A stretch of DNA of 45,986 bases from Candidatus Krumholzibacteriota bacterium. GTDB taxonomy: Bacteria; Krumholzibacteriota; Krumholzibacteriia; LZORAL124-64-63. The stretch covers positions 1 through 45,986 of the forward strand of contig JAJRZA010000018.1 in NCBI GenBank assembly GCA_024275485.1, in the 5' to 3' direction. The position numbers and the translations under genes were made by a program. Shown piece by piece: positions 17,438 through 26,700 of this stretch; positions within the stretch are counted from its first letter, which is position 1, and every line of letters starts with the position of its first letter. Below the pieces are notes generated by a model. It searched no databases. It had not been told where the DNA came from and saw only the letters and a list, made by a program, of their open reading frames with translations.

Positions 17438-18086
17438 AGGACGCGCCTGGGTGGCTCCTTCGGTCTTGTCGGCCGATTTTACCCGCCTTGAATCTGATCT
17501 GGATAACATGACCTCCGCCGGCGCCGATTTCCTGCATCTGGATGTTATGGACGGTCACTTTGTGCCCAACATTACCTTCGGGCCATTCATTTGCAGTGCG
17601 TTGCGCAAACTCAGCAATTTACCCCTGGACGCCCATCTGATGATCAGTCGTCCAGATAAATACCTGGAGCAATTTGCCAAATCCGGCATTGACGGGCTGA
17701 CTATTCACGTGGAAGCCGACGCTGAAATTTCACCGACCCTGGCTCGCATCGGTGAATTGGGAATGAAGCGGGGCATCAGTTTGAAACCCGATACTCCCTT
17801 AAAGGATATCCTGCCGTACCTGGATCAGGTCGATTTGATTTTGGTGATGAGTGTGCAGCCTGGTTTTGGCGGGCAAAAATTCAATCCTGTGGCGGTGCAG
17901 AAGATTGCCGAGCTGGTTCGACGACGGGCTGATGAGGGCTTTGAGTTCTTGATCAATGTTGACGGGGGAATCAACGGTGTGTCGGGACCCCAGTGCCGGG
18001 AAGTGGGAGCGGATATTCTGGTTTCCGGGTCCTGGTTGTTCGGGGCCAAGAACCGATCAGAGCGGGTGAGTGTGCTGAGGGGTTGA
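17412..18086 (+). CDS. rpe: Ribulose-phosphate 3-epimerase
   Basis: 224 aa from TTG 17412, 6 bases after AAGGAG, overlapping the end of the PASTA gene by 26 bases. It interconverts ribulose-5-P and xylulose-5-P in the pentose phosphate pathway. TIM-barrel landmarks are APSVLSADF, HLDVMDGHFVPNITFGP, DAHLMI, MSVQPGFGGQKF, NVDGGIN and GSWLFG. The metal/catalytic residues (Asp and His of DVMDG and AHLM, Asp of VDGG) are present. Confidence 0.95.
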   Translation: MNWLPRPAEGRAWVAPSVLSADFTRLESDLDNMTSAGADFLHLDVMDGHFVPNITFGPFICSALRKLSNLPLDAHLMISRPDKYLEQFAKSGIDGLTIHVEADAEISPTLARIGELGMKRGISLKPDTPLKDILPYLDQVDLILVMSVQPGFGGQKFNPVAVQKIAELVRRRADEGFEFLINVDGGINGVSGPQCREVGADILVSGSWLFGAKNRSERVSVLRG

Positions 18087-18390
18087 TGAGACCGCGGCAG
18101 TGAATTTTGGTGGCAATACCCCCCTTTCTTGCTTTTTGCAGCCAAATTGCTTAGTTTCTCCCTTCTACGAAGTTCTGTCTGAAGGGAAAATTGTCCTGTT
18201 GGTTCTGGCAGGAGCTTTGTAACATAGTGCAATACAACAATATAACGCTCAGGGCATGTCCGGTCTGAAAAAATCAGATTCGGAAATGTCTTGTTGGTGT
18301 TGTGTGTTTCGCTTTGCTGTGCCCAAAATAATAGGGTTCAAGCAAAAATTTTGGAGTTTCCGAAACCCCCGCTGGATCCCGGAGGATGCC
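18087..18390. other. Intergenic region before ffh, 304 bp
   Basis: Relatively AT-rich. It holds a promoter candidate (18217-18246, listed separately) and a weak inverted repeat CCCTTC/GAAGGG near 18160-18186 with a long loop. An open frame continuous with ffh starts at 18256 but lacks a ribosome binding site and reads as an unlikely Cys/Phe-rich peptide, so I treat it as leader sequence. Confidence 0.5.
18217..18246 (+). promoter_or_regulatory. Candidate promoter for the ffh-rpsP cluster
   Basis: TTGTAA (18217-18222), 18-base spacer, TATAAC (18241-18246), about 145 bases upstream of the ffh TTG. It would drive the long ffh to yraN cluster and would leave an untranslated leader of roughly 135 bases. 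Confidence 0.5.
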
Positions 18391-19734
18391 TTGTTCCAGG
18401 AACTGACCAAGCGTCTTGACCAGACCATGCGAAAGCTGGCCGGCCAAACTCGTTTGACCGAGGACAACATCAAAGAAGCCTTGCGCGAAATTCGCCTGGC
18501 CTTGCTTGAGGCCGACGTGAACTACGCGGTTGCCAAAAAACTGGTGGCCAACATCGGCGAGAAAGCGGTGGGCCAGGATGTTCTTGGCAGCCTGACTCCG
18601 GCGCAGCAAGTGGTGAAAATCGTCAACGAGGAGCTCACGGCCCTGTTGGGCGGTCATGCTGCAGAAATGAACATCATCTCCGAAAATGCCAAAGACGGCA
18701 TCGCCACGGTGATGGTCATGGGATTACAAGGTTCGGGTAAAACAACGTTTTGTGGCAAATTGGCCCGCAAACTGTCAAAAGAGGGGCGCAAGCCCCTGTT
18801 GGTCGCGGCGGATATATACCGTCCGGCTGCGATCGACCAGCTGCACGTCATCGGCGACTCCATAGACGTGCTGGTTCACAGTGATCGCGACCGGGATAAT
18901 GCGGGCCAAATTGTCAAAATGGGCTTGCGCAAAGCCAAAGACAACAAATGCGACGTGATGATCGTCGATACGGCCGGTCGGCTGCATATCGACGATATCC
19001 TGATGGATGAGTTGAAGGCCATTGAAAAAGCCGTCAGCATGAACGAAAAACTGCTGGTTCTGGATGCGATGATCGGGCAGGAAGCCGTGAGTGTGGCGTC
19101 GACTTTCAGTGAAAAAGTAGGCTTTGATGGTGCCATCCTGACCAAGATGGACGGTGATGCTCGTGGCGGTGCCGCCCTGAGCCTGCTGGAGGTCACCGGT
19201 CACCCCATCAAAATGATTGGTGTGGGGGAGAAGCTGGAAGACCTTGAAGTCTTCCACCCCGACCGAATGGCCAGCCGAATTCTGGGCATGGGCGATATGC
19301 TCACTCTTATCGAGCATGCCGAAGAGAAAATGGATCTGGAAGAGGCCGAACACATGGCCACTCGCTTCTCCGAAGGGCAATTCACCCTGGAGGATTTTCT
19401 GAAGCAGATCCAGCAAATGAAAAAGATGGGCTCACTTAAAGGTGTGCTGAAGATGCTTCCGGGCATGGGCGGAGACATGCTGGACAAGGCCAACGTCGAC
19501 GACAAACAGTTCGTCAAGGTGGAAGCCGTGATTCAGAGCATGACCCTTAAAGAACGGCGGGATCCCGATATCATCAACGGTTCGCGGCGCAAGCGCATTG
19601 CCCGCGGCAGCGGGACCACGGTCTCGCAGGTCAACAAGATACTCAAGCAGTATCGCGATATGCGGCGCATGATGAAACAAATCAACGCTGCTGGCGGATT
19701 GCAGGAGTTTGGCAAGAAGATGTTCGGTGGTTGA
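18391..19734 (+). CDS. ffh: Signal recognition particle protein Ffh
   Basis: 447 aa from TTG 18391, 5 bases after GGAGG. Domains in order: N (helical, from MFQELTKRLDQTMRKLAGQ), G with P-loop GLQGSGKTT, DTAGR and TKMDGDARGG, then the Met-rich M domain with LPGMGGDM, SRRKRIARGSGTTVSQVN (4.5S RNA contact) and MRRMMKQ. It binds signal sequences emerging from the ribosome and docks to FtsY. The standard neighbour rpsP follows. Confidence 0.97.
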   Translation: MFQELTKRLDQTMRKLAGQTRLTEDNIKEALREIRLALLEADVNYAVAKKLVANIGEKAVGQDVLGSLTPAQQVVKIVNEELTALLGGHAAEMNIISENAKDGIATVMVMGLQGSGKTTFCGKLARKLSKEGRKPLLVAADIYRPAAIDQLHVIGDSIDVLVHSDRDRDNAGQIVKMGLRKAKDNKCDVMIVDTAGRLHIDDILMDELKAIEKAVSMNEKLLVLDAMIGQEAVSVASTFSEKVGFDGAILTKMDGDARGGAALSLLEVTGHPIKMIGVGEKLEDLEVFHPDRMASRILGMGDMLTLIEHAEEKMDLEEAEHMATRFSEGQFTLEDFLKQIQQMKKMGSLKGVLKMLPGMGGDMLDKANVDDKQFVKVEAVIQSMTLKERRDPDIINGSRRKRIARGSGTTVSQVNKILKQYRDMRRMMKQINAAGGLQEFGKKMFGG

Positions 19735-19762
19735 TCGAACTTCCTTGCTGCCCTGTTGACCA

Positions 19763-19784
19763 GTCGATTCTTTTCTGAATCGAC
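19763..19784 (+). other. Hairpin in the ffh-rpsP leader
   Basis: Perfect 8-bp stem GTCGATTC (19763-19770) with GAATCGAC (19777-19784) and a six-base loop TTTTCT, without a following T run, so it is not a classic terminator. A second small stem GCGCA/TGCGC follows at 19798-19810 just ahead of the rpsP ribosome binding site. Together they could modulate expression of the ribosomal-protein part of the cluster. Confidence 0.5.
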
Positions 19785-19841
19785 AAATGAACGCCTGGCG
19801 CATGGTGCGCAGGGCGAAACCACTCCAATGGAGGTTGATAA

Positions 19842-20438
19842 GTGTCCACGACAATCCGTTTGACCCGCATGGGCCGCAAGAAGCGTCCTTTCTACCGTCT
19901 GGTTGTTCTCGACAGCCGCAAGCGCCGCGATGGTGCCTATTTGGCCAACCTGGGTTTCTACAACCCCTTCACCGATCCTCGTGAAGTTGAACTCCATGGC
20001 GACGACATCATCAGCTGGCTGCAAAAAGGGGCCACCGTCAGCGAAACGGCGAAAAGCCTGTTGCGCGATGAAGGCATCCTATACAAGTATTCCCTGATAA
20101 AGGAAGGCGTGAGCGAAGGCGACATCGAAGCCAAAATGGCCGATTGGACCGCCAATGTCGAAAAGCGCCATCAGAATCGCATCGACGCCAAGGCCCGCAA
20201 GGTTGCCGAAGCCGAGGCCGAAGCAAAAGCTGCTGAAGAAGCCGCTGCTGAAGCCGAGGCCAAAGCAAAGGCCGAAGAAGAGGCCCAGGCCAAGGCCGAA
20301 GCCGAGGCCAAAGCGGCTGAAGAAGCTGCAGAAGCCAAAGCTGCCGAAGAAGCTGCTGCCCATGAAGCTGAAAGCGATGCCGGCGAAGGCGAAGCTGCCG
20401 AAGATGCCTCTGAAAATGAGAAAAAGGACGAAGAATAG
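19842..20438 (+). CDS. rpsP: Small ribosomal subunit protein bS16 with long Ala/Glu/Lys tail
   Basis: 198 aa from GTG 19842, after ATGGAGG. Residues 1-80 are ordinary bS16 (TIRLTRMGRKKRPFYRLVV, LGFYNP). From about residue 115 to the end it is a charged, alanine-rich helix made of A, E and K with few other residues, ending in an acidic stretch. Ordinary bS16 is 80-90 aa, so more than half of this protein is extension. Such a tail is likely to be a solvent-exposed helix or disordered; its role is unknown. Confidence 0.93.
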   Translation: MSTTIRLTRMGRKKRPFYRLVVLDSRKRRDGAYLANLGFYNPFTDPREVELHGDDIISWLQKGATVSETAKSLLRDEGILYKYSLIKEGVSEGDIEAKMADWTANVEKRHQNRIDAKARKVAEAEAEAKAAEEAAAEAEAKAKAEEEAQAKAEAEAKAAEEAAEAKAAEEAAAHEAESDAGEGEAAEDASENEKKDEE

Positions 20439-20749
20439 TGAATGCTTCACAGGAAGAAAAACTGCCCCAGGGCGATGGGTTGCCTGAAGACGAAGAGTTG
20501 AACATCGGTCAGGAGCGGGTTCTTGAACTCATCTCCTTTGTGGTGATCAACCTCGTGGAGTATCCCGAAGACGTGACCGTCGATGTGGTGCGTAGGCACG
20601 ACCGGGTAGTCTTCCAGGTGCGGGTGCATCAGGAAGACCTGGGAAAAGTCATCGGCAAGGGTGGACAAACCGCCCGAGCACTGCGGACTTTGCTGACAGC
20701 AGCCAGTGCTCAAACCGACCAACGGGTCGGGCTGGAAATTGTCGAGTGA
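20438..20749 (+). CDS. khpA: KH-domain RNA-binding protein KhpA
   Basis: 103 aa; GTG 20438 shares its first base with the rpsP stop. A KH domain occupies residues 25-103, with VIGKGGQTARALRTLL as the GxxG RNA-binding loop. It is longer than usual KhpA (about 75-80 aa) by an acidic N-terminal lead of about 20 residues. KhpA works with KhpB/Jag in RNA binding and envelope growth control; its place between rpsP and rimM is the standard one. Confidence 0.9.
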   Translation: MNASQEEKLPQGDGLPEDEELNIGQERVLELISFVVINLVEYPEDVTVDVVRRHDRVVFQVRVHQEDLGKVIGKGGQTARALRTLLTAASAQTDQRVGLEIVE

Positions 20750-20750
20750 C

Positions 20751-21269
20751 ATGATGGAATTCATCTGTGTCGGCGAAATCGTCAAAGCCATTGGGCTGAA
20801 GGGTGAAGTTAAGCTTTACCCATTGATGGACTACTTCGATGAGCTCTTGGGTTCACCCTATGTGGTGTGGCGGGATGGAACCGAAGTGCCCATCAAACGG
20901 TATCGTCAGGCTAGCAGTTGTGTGGCTTTATCACTCGAAGGAGTGGACAGCCGCACCGCTGCCGAGGCCATGGTTGGCCGGGAGTTGGGTTTTATTCGGT
21001 CCAACTATGCCAACGCCGACTTCCCAAAACCCGACCGAGGGCTTGCTTTCCGTTATGTGGACAGGGAGGTTCGCACCACTGATGGAAATATGGTGGGCAA
21101 GGTTGCTGAAGTGAGATTGGCCGGAGGGCAGCATCTATTGGTGATTCCCCAGGGGGATAAGGAAATCCTGATTCCCGCCGTCAGTCCCATTTTGGAGATG
21201 GATGACAAGCTCGAGGGCATCCTGACCATCGATCCACCGGAAGGTTTGTTGGATGTGCACTTCGAGTGA
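20751..21269 (+). CDS. rimM: Ribosome maturation factor RimM
   Basis: 172 aa from ATG 20751 (a second ATG at 20754 is equally possible), one base after the khpA stop. N-terminal RimM barrel with ICVGEIVKAIGLKGEVKLYP, then a PRC-barrel with GNMVGKVAEV and LLVIPQGDKEILIPAV, ending in the usual IDPPEGLLD. It binds S19 and assists 30S head assembly. Its end overlaps the trmD start by 17 bases. Confidence 0.94.
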   Translation: MMEFICVGEIVKAIGLKGEVKLYPLMDYFDELLGSPYVVWRDGTEVPIKRYRQASSCVALSLEGVDSRTAAEAMVGRELGFIRSNYANADFPKPDRGLAFRYVDREVRTTDGNMVGKVAEVRLAGGQHLLVIPQGDKEILIPAVSPILEMDDKLEGILTIDPPEGLLDVHFE

Positions 21270-21996
21270 GGCACCTGTTGTCAAGGTGCTGACATTGTTT
21301 CCGGATATGGTTCGAACCGTGTTGGAAACCAGCATGGCCGGCCGTGCGGCCCGTCAGGGGCAGGTTCGTTACGAAGTCGTCGACATACGCGACTTCTGCG
21401 TGGACAAACACCGCACCGTGGACGACAAGGCCTACGGTGGCGGCCCAGGCATGATCATGATGGCCCAGCCCGTGGTTGAAGCTGTGGAATCGTGCCGAAC
21501 TCACGATGATGCCACCGTCATTCTGACCACACCGCAGGGTGAAACCTTCAGTGAAGGCCTCACCCTGGAGTTCCTCGCTGAACTGCAGGAGAAGGGCGAG
21601 TTGATCATCATCTGCGGCCACTACAAGGGCATCGACGAACGAGCCCGCCAGTTGGTGGTCAATCGTGAAGTTTCCCTGGGGGACTATGTCTTGACCGGGG
21701 GCGAATTGCCGGCTTTGGTCATCGCAGATGCTGTGGTCAGGCGTCTTGATGGTGTGTTGGGCAACAGCGACAGCGCCGACAACGACAGCTTTACCGAGCT
21801 GCGAGCCGGCGGACTGGATTGCCAATGGTACACCAAACCAACGGAATACCGGGGGTTGTCGGTGCCCGAGATCCTTCTTTCGGGTCACCATGCGAACATA
21901 GAGAAGTGGCGCGGCGAACAAGCTGTTCTGCGCACAAGGGAACGCCGGCCCGAGCTTTTGAAAGATTTCCAGAAGCCCGATTCGGCAAAGGAATAG
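21253..21996 (+). CDS. trmD: tRNA (guanine37-N1) methyltransferase TrmD
   Basis: 247 aa from ATG 21253. SPOUT trefoil-knot methyltransferase that makes m1G37 and prevents frameshifting. Motifs: VLTLFPDM at the start, DDKAYGGGPGMIMM, ICGHYKGIDERA, SLGDYVLTGGELPALV (SAM knot) and EYRGLSVPEILLSGHHANI. The next gene is rplS after about 120 bases, the conserved order. Confidence 0.96.
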   Translation: MCTSSEAPVVKVLTLFPDMVRTVLETSMAGRAARQGQVRYEVVDIRDFCVDKHRTVDDKAYGGGPGMIMMAQPVVEAVESCRTHDDATVILTTPQGETFSEGLTLEFLAELQEKGELIIICGHYKGIDERARQLVVNREVSLGDYVLTGGELPALVIADAVVRRLDGVLGNSDSADNDSFTELRAGGLDCQWYTKPTEYRGLSVPEILLSGHHANIEKWRGEQAVLRTRERRPELLKDFQKPDSAKE

Positions 21997-22115
21997 AGTA
22001 ATACTCGGTCGTCGGGTTGAAATCGGCGCCGAATTCACGCTTGGCCATGGTCGCGTTGCAAACGCTCCCCGCTGGTGGGCAGGTTGGCTCGGATTTTCCG
22101 GGCTTGGAGGATGAA

Positions 22116-22460
22116 ATGAACATCGTCGAACAAATGAGGGCCTCCGGTCTTAGGGATGATCTTCCCGAATTCAAAATCGGGGACACCATCAATGTGGGTG
22201 TGCGCATCACCGAAGGCGGCAAGAGCCGGATTCAGAATTTTATCGGTGCAGTCATAGCCAAGCACGGTACTGGTCTTGAAGCCTCCATCACCGTGCGCAA
22301 GATCACCGGTGGTATTGCCGTGGAGCGTATCTTCCCCGTGGAGAGCCCCAACGTCGATTCCATCACAATCAAGAAAAAGGGCCGGATTCGTCGGGCCAAG
22401 CTGTACTACTTGCGTGGTCGCACTGGTCGCAAAGCCAGAATTCGCGAAGCACGCCGGTAG
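22116..22460 (+). CDS. rplS: Large ribosomal subunit protein bL19
   Basis: 114 aa from ATG 22116, five bases after GGAGG; upstream in-frame starts would add a low-complexity extension without a binding site. It has the bL19 pattern DDLPEFKIGDTINVGVRITEG, RIQNFIGAVIAKHG and a basic C-terminus IRRAKLYYLRGRTGRKARI. It sits at the 30S-50S interface near bL14. Confidence 0.96.
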   Translation: MNIVEQMRASGLRDDLPEFKIGDTINVGVRITEGGKSRIQNFIGAVIAKHGTGLEASITVRKITGGIAVERIFPVESPNVDSITIKKKGRIRRAKLYYLRGRTGRKARIREARR

Positions 22461-22468
22461 GCCGGGTT

Positions 22469-23101
22469 TTGTCCGGCAAGGATTCGCCGCTGGTTGTTTT
22501 CGATAAGGAGCAATCTGGTCATCGTCGCCATATTTTGGCTGGTGTTGATGAGGCGGGTCGTGGGTGCTGGGCCGGGCCGGTGGTAGCCGCTGCGGTCATC
22601 TTACCCGACCACTGGTGTCCGGACGGACTCGATGACAGCAAAAAACTCAGCGCAAAGCGACGTGAACTCCTTTGTGAAGAGATTCGCGCAAGCGCCCTCT
22701 GTTGGGGCGCTTGCGCTGTTTCGGCAGGCGAGGTTGACCGGATGAATATTCTTCAGGCCTCCCTCGAGGCCATGCGCCGTTCAGTGCTCAAATTGCATCC
22801 CCGGCCAGAGTTGGTTCTGGTTGATGGATTGCAAATACCTGACCTGGAAATCCCCGCCCTCGCAGTGGTCAAAGGTGACGGCACCAGTGCCGCCATCGCG
22901 GCGGCCAGTATTCTGGCCAAGGTCTTTCGTGATCGAATCATGGTCGCTTTTGACCGGTTGTACCCGGGATATGGATTTGCCGGCCACAAGGGATATGGCG
23001 CTGCGGTTCATCGAGAGGCTCTTCGCAAGTTGGGCCCCTGCCTTCTGCATCGTTTCAGTTACAAGCCCATTGCCGAGCTGGATCAGGGAAATCTTTTCTA
23101 A
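22469..23101 (+). CDS. rnhB: Ribonuclease HII
   Basis: 210 aa from TTG 22469, eight bases after rplS. Cleaves RNA in RNA-DNA hybrids and at single ribonucleotides in DNA. The DEDD active site is complete: Asp27 and Glu28 in AGVDEAGRGCWAGPVVAA, Asp119 in VLVDGL, Asp137 in VVKGDGTSAAIAAASILAKV. The start is uncertain: about 22 residues precede the conserved core and the ribosome binding site is poor. Ends with TAA. Confidence 0.93.
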   Translation: MSGKDSPLVVFDKEQSGHRRHILAGVDEAGRGCWAGPVVAAAVILPDHWCPDGLDDSKKLSAKRRELLCEEIRASALCWGACAVSAGEVDRMNILQASLEAMRRSVLKLHPRPELVLVDGLQIPDLEIPALAVVKGDGTSAAIAAASILAKVFRDRIMVAFDRLYPGYGFAGHKGYGAAVHREALRKLGPCLLHRFSYKPIAELDQGNLF

Positions 23102-23165
23102 TTTCCAGGGCTGGCTCGATTCTTTCATGAGTCCGGTTTTTCCTCCCGGAATTGGAATCTCGTGA

Positions 23166-23528
23166 ATGTACAAATGTCACCAACTCGGTCAGTGGGGTGA
23201 AGCGGTGGCCCTCAACTTCCTTGAAATGTGCGGATACTCCAGTTTGGAGCAACGGTATCGCCGACAATGCGGTGAGATCGACCTCATTGTACAACGTGGC
23301 GATACCATCGTTTTTGTAGAGGTCAAAGCCAGAGGCGCCCGCAGCCTGGCTCCGCCCGAAGCCTGGGTCGATGGCAGAAAACTCTCCCGCATGAGACAAA
23401 CAGCCCGCCGATGGTTGGCCGAAAACCGCTCTCATGGTCCGTACAACTACCGGTTTGACGTGATTGCCGTGGAATTCAATGGCGAAAACAAGGGAATGGT
23501 TGTGCGTCATTTGGTGGGGGTAGATTGA
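23166..23528 (+). CDS. yraN: UPF0102 (YraN) nuclease-fold protein
   Basis: 120 aa, the normal family length. It has LGQWGEAVALNFLEMCGY, then CGEIDLIVQRGDTIVFVEVKAR, which is a PD-(D/E)xK-like core (Glu, Asp, and ExK), then RQTARRWL. The biochemical role of YraN is unsettled; a Holliday-junction-type nuclease fold is generally assumed. It follows rnhB as in most bacteria and closes the cluster. Confidence 0.92.
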   Translation: MYKCHQLGQWGEAVALNFLEMCGYSSLEQRYRRQCGEIDLIVQRGDTIVFVEVKARGARSLAPPEAWVDGRKLSRMRQTARRWLAENRSHGPYNYRFDVIAVEFNGENKGMVVRHLVGVD

Positions 23529-23759
23529 GTTTTGCGAGGGCGTCATGGGGGGGCGTTTGCAACATTTCTCCCAATTTCGTACACTCATGGGCCTGATGCA
23601 CCGGTTCGCAGCGGTGTCCTGCTTGTTTTTTGCACTGCTGTTCTTCCGAATACTTCAGGCAACCCTGGCCGCGTGGTTGCGTAGGGTGGTGTCACTTGAT
23701 GGTGACGATCCCACGTTCGGATTAGCATCCGGTTGACAATCGCATCCAAAGGATTCGAC

Positions 23760-26700
23760 ATGGTCACAGACCACACAGACTGCGCCCGATACATGGCCGA
23801 AGGACTGCCCCATATCCGGAAGGCCCCTCGCGCTGCTGCATTTTGTCGGCAGACATCCCTGCGTCGCACCGTGTTCGCCATGACACTTGTGGTGCTCACA
23901 GGGATGCTGCCGGCGGTCGTTTTATCCTCGGTGAACCCTCTTTCATCCGCCCAGATCTTTGATGCCAAATTGGACAGCGACCACAACGGAGTGGAAGATT
24001 TGTTGGATGCCTGGTTGTCCGGCCGGCAGAGCTGGATGGATCTGCGCACCGAGGCCGCTCCTGTTGCGACCGCTCCGGCCGTGGACAGGGGCCTCCCTGC
24101 TGCCGACTTTCCGGGTGGCGAAGCCCCGCTGCAGGCTGTCTGGGCTGCCAACCAGATCCGCATCATTTGCCTGGGAGGCAATTCTGCCGCTACGCAATAC
24201 GCTGCCGAGCTGGCTGCCAAAACCGGCGCCTGTTCGATTCTGCACGACCTGGACCAATTTGGCGGCGTGCAGGTTCTGGCCCTGGACCAGGCGGCTTTGT
24301 TGACTTTCCTGAGAAACAAACCCGACGGCCGGATCCTGCTGGATCGAAACGGCACTCCGGCCCTTGATACAAGCATCCGGCAAGTGGGGGGCCGCCAGCT
24401 GGCGGCCGGCCACTGGCAATTGGGTGAAGACTGGTCAGCCACGGTGGCGATCCTGGATTCAGGTTGTGATTCCGCCCACGACGATCTTGGCGATCACAGC
24501 CAGGACAACATCGACGGTCCGCCTCCTGCGGTGGGAGATGCAACGGACTGGTATCCCGGCGACCTGGCCTGGCCAACTTTCAGTGGCTATCGCATTGTCG
24601 GATGGCAGGATGTCACCGATGATTTCCCGGAGGCCCAGGGGCCCTGGGATTATCATTATCACGGCACCGCTCTGGCTTCGGTGGTGGCGGGTTCCGGTCG
24701 GGTTCTCGAAGACCATAAGGGAGTCGCGCCCGGCGGGCGGTTGACCGTGGTCAAGTTTTACGATTTTGACCAGGTCTGGCAAACCTGGGCCGGGGATTTT
24801 CTGGCAGCCTGTTCCTGGACCCTGGAGCACAGAGACGACTACCGCATCCGGGTTGTGCTGGCGGCCGTGAATTGGGACGAGGATCTCGGCATCAGTGATG
24901 CCATGAATGAATTGGTGGCCGCAGGTTTGTTGCCGGTGGTGGCCATGGGAAATTTTGGGACAGATGGCACCGACCCCGGCTATCCAGCTGCGGTTCCCGA
25001 CGTTTTGACCGTCGGTAGTGTCAATGACAATGGAGCGGTTTCGGCCTTCAGCGGCAGAGGCAAACCCGGTTTTGGCAAACCCGACATGATGGCGCCGGGT
25101 GGCGGATTGCTGGCCTCGTTCGGTCGTATCAACGTTGCTGACAATGAACCCAATGATACCTACAGCGGTCGTTCCGGCACCAGCCTGGCTGCCGCTCACG
25201 TGGCGGGCGCGGTTTTCCTGCTGCGCCAGGCCCTTTCCGACAATGCCGTCACTTTGCCGGCGGACGTCACTTCAACCCGCACAGTGAAAGCCCTGCTGCG
25301 GGCTACCAGTGGACGGATCATCGGGATGGAAAACGAATCGGGTGAAGACGAGCTTGTCATGTCGCCCCACGATTTTCCGGACGAGATCCGGGGCTGGGGG
25401 CAATTGCGCATTGATGCCGCCGTGCATGCGGTTTTGCATCCCATCTTTCCCGGCATGGACCAAGTGGACACCCTGACGGTGGGCGATCAGAAAACCGTCA
25501 TCGCCCGGCGCTTGAAATTGCAGCCGGGTGTGCGCTATCTCCTGGAAGCCGCACCCTCTGCCGGTTTGGATGTAGACCTGGCCCTTGTCGATCCACGTCG
25601 GCTGGATTTTGATCCCTACGGCATCCGAATCCTGCGCCAGAACGAGGTGGGTGCCGGCGTTTCCGAGTTCGCCTACCACGAAGGTGGTGACTGTGAATGG
25701 GCCTTTCTGGTGGTGCGCCGTGTTTCCGGCCAGGGGCTGGTCACTTTGCGAATTCACGAAGCCGACAGTTTCCCCCAGCAGGGTCGGTTGGTGACATTAC
25801 CGGGAGTTGTGACGGCTCCCCCCAATACGGGACATCTTCTCAATTCGGCTGGAGTCTCGGTGGTGATCCCATCGCGCGTGGACCTCGATCCCAGTGCTCG
25901 CGCGCTCACTGTGCTCGACGACTGGGGAACGGGAATCCCCGGTTGGCCGGTTTTTGTCTTTCCCCATCCCTCCAGCATCGGTGGTCTTTCTCAACCGCTT
26001 TTGTGGGACCTGGACGGCAGTGAAGGGGATGAAATCGTGGTGGCCTCTGATTTTGGGTCACTCTATTTTTTCAATCGCATTGGTGCCTACGATGAGATTG
26101 AACTCCCGTTCAACCTGCCCCTGACCGCACCGGTGGGAATTGAAACCGGCGGCGGAACCCGGCAAATTGCGGTGGTGGATGATCTCGGTCTCCTGCGTTT
26201 CTATTCCTGGGGACCCATCCTGCAAAATTCCCGCGCCCTGAATCACCACGACCCGGTGCAACCTGCTGCCGGTAAATTGATATCCACCGAACCGGAGCGT
26301 CTGGTGGTAGCATTTCGCGATGGAACACTCAGCGTTCTTGATTTCACGGGACAGGATCGACCCGGCTGGCCTTTGGACCTCGCTGCCGAATTGACCTTGC
26401 CACCGGTGTTGGCTGACACAAATGGCGATGGTCATCGGGAAATCCTTCTGCCGGTGCACGATTCCAGCACGGGCCTTCTTCGCATCCGTATTTTCAATGC
26501 CGATGGTACCGTAGCATCTGGTGATGGCACGCTTCTACCCTCTCCCCAAGGTGGCAAATGGCTGCAGTTGGCCTGGCCCTTGATGGCGGGCCGGGTTTCT
26601 ACGGGAGACCTGCGTCTGGAGATCATGGGCTTGGTGGACAATGGCCTGGTCGGTCTCAACGGCCGCTGGAATCTGGCTCGCACCGGCTGGTTGGCTACGA

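Noticed and set aside
22017-22115. N-terminal extension of bL19
   Set aside because: bL19 never needs it, and GGAGG sits five bases before ATG 22116.
23545-23736. 63-residue open frame with a hydrophobic stretch before the S8 protease
   Set aside because: No ribosome binding site, no family, and the end runs into the leader of the protease; the hydrophobicity may be chance.
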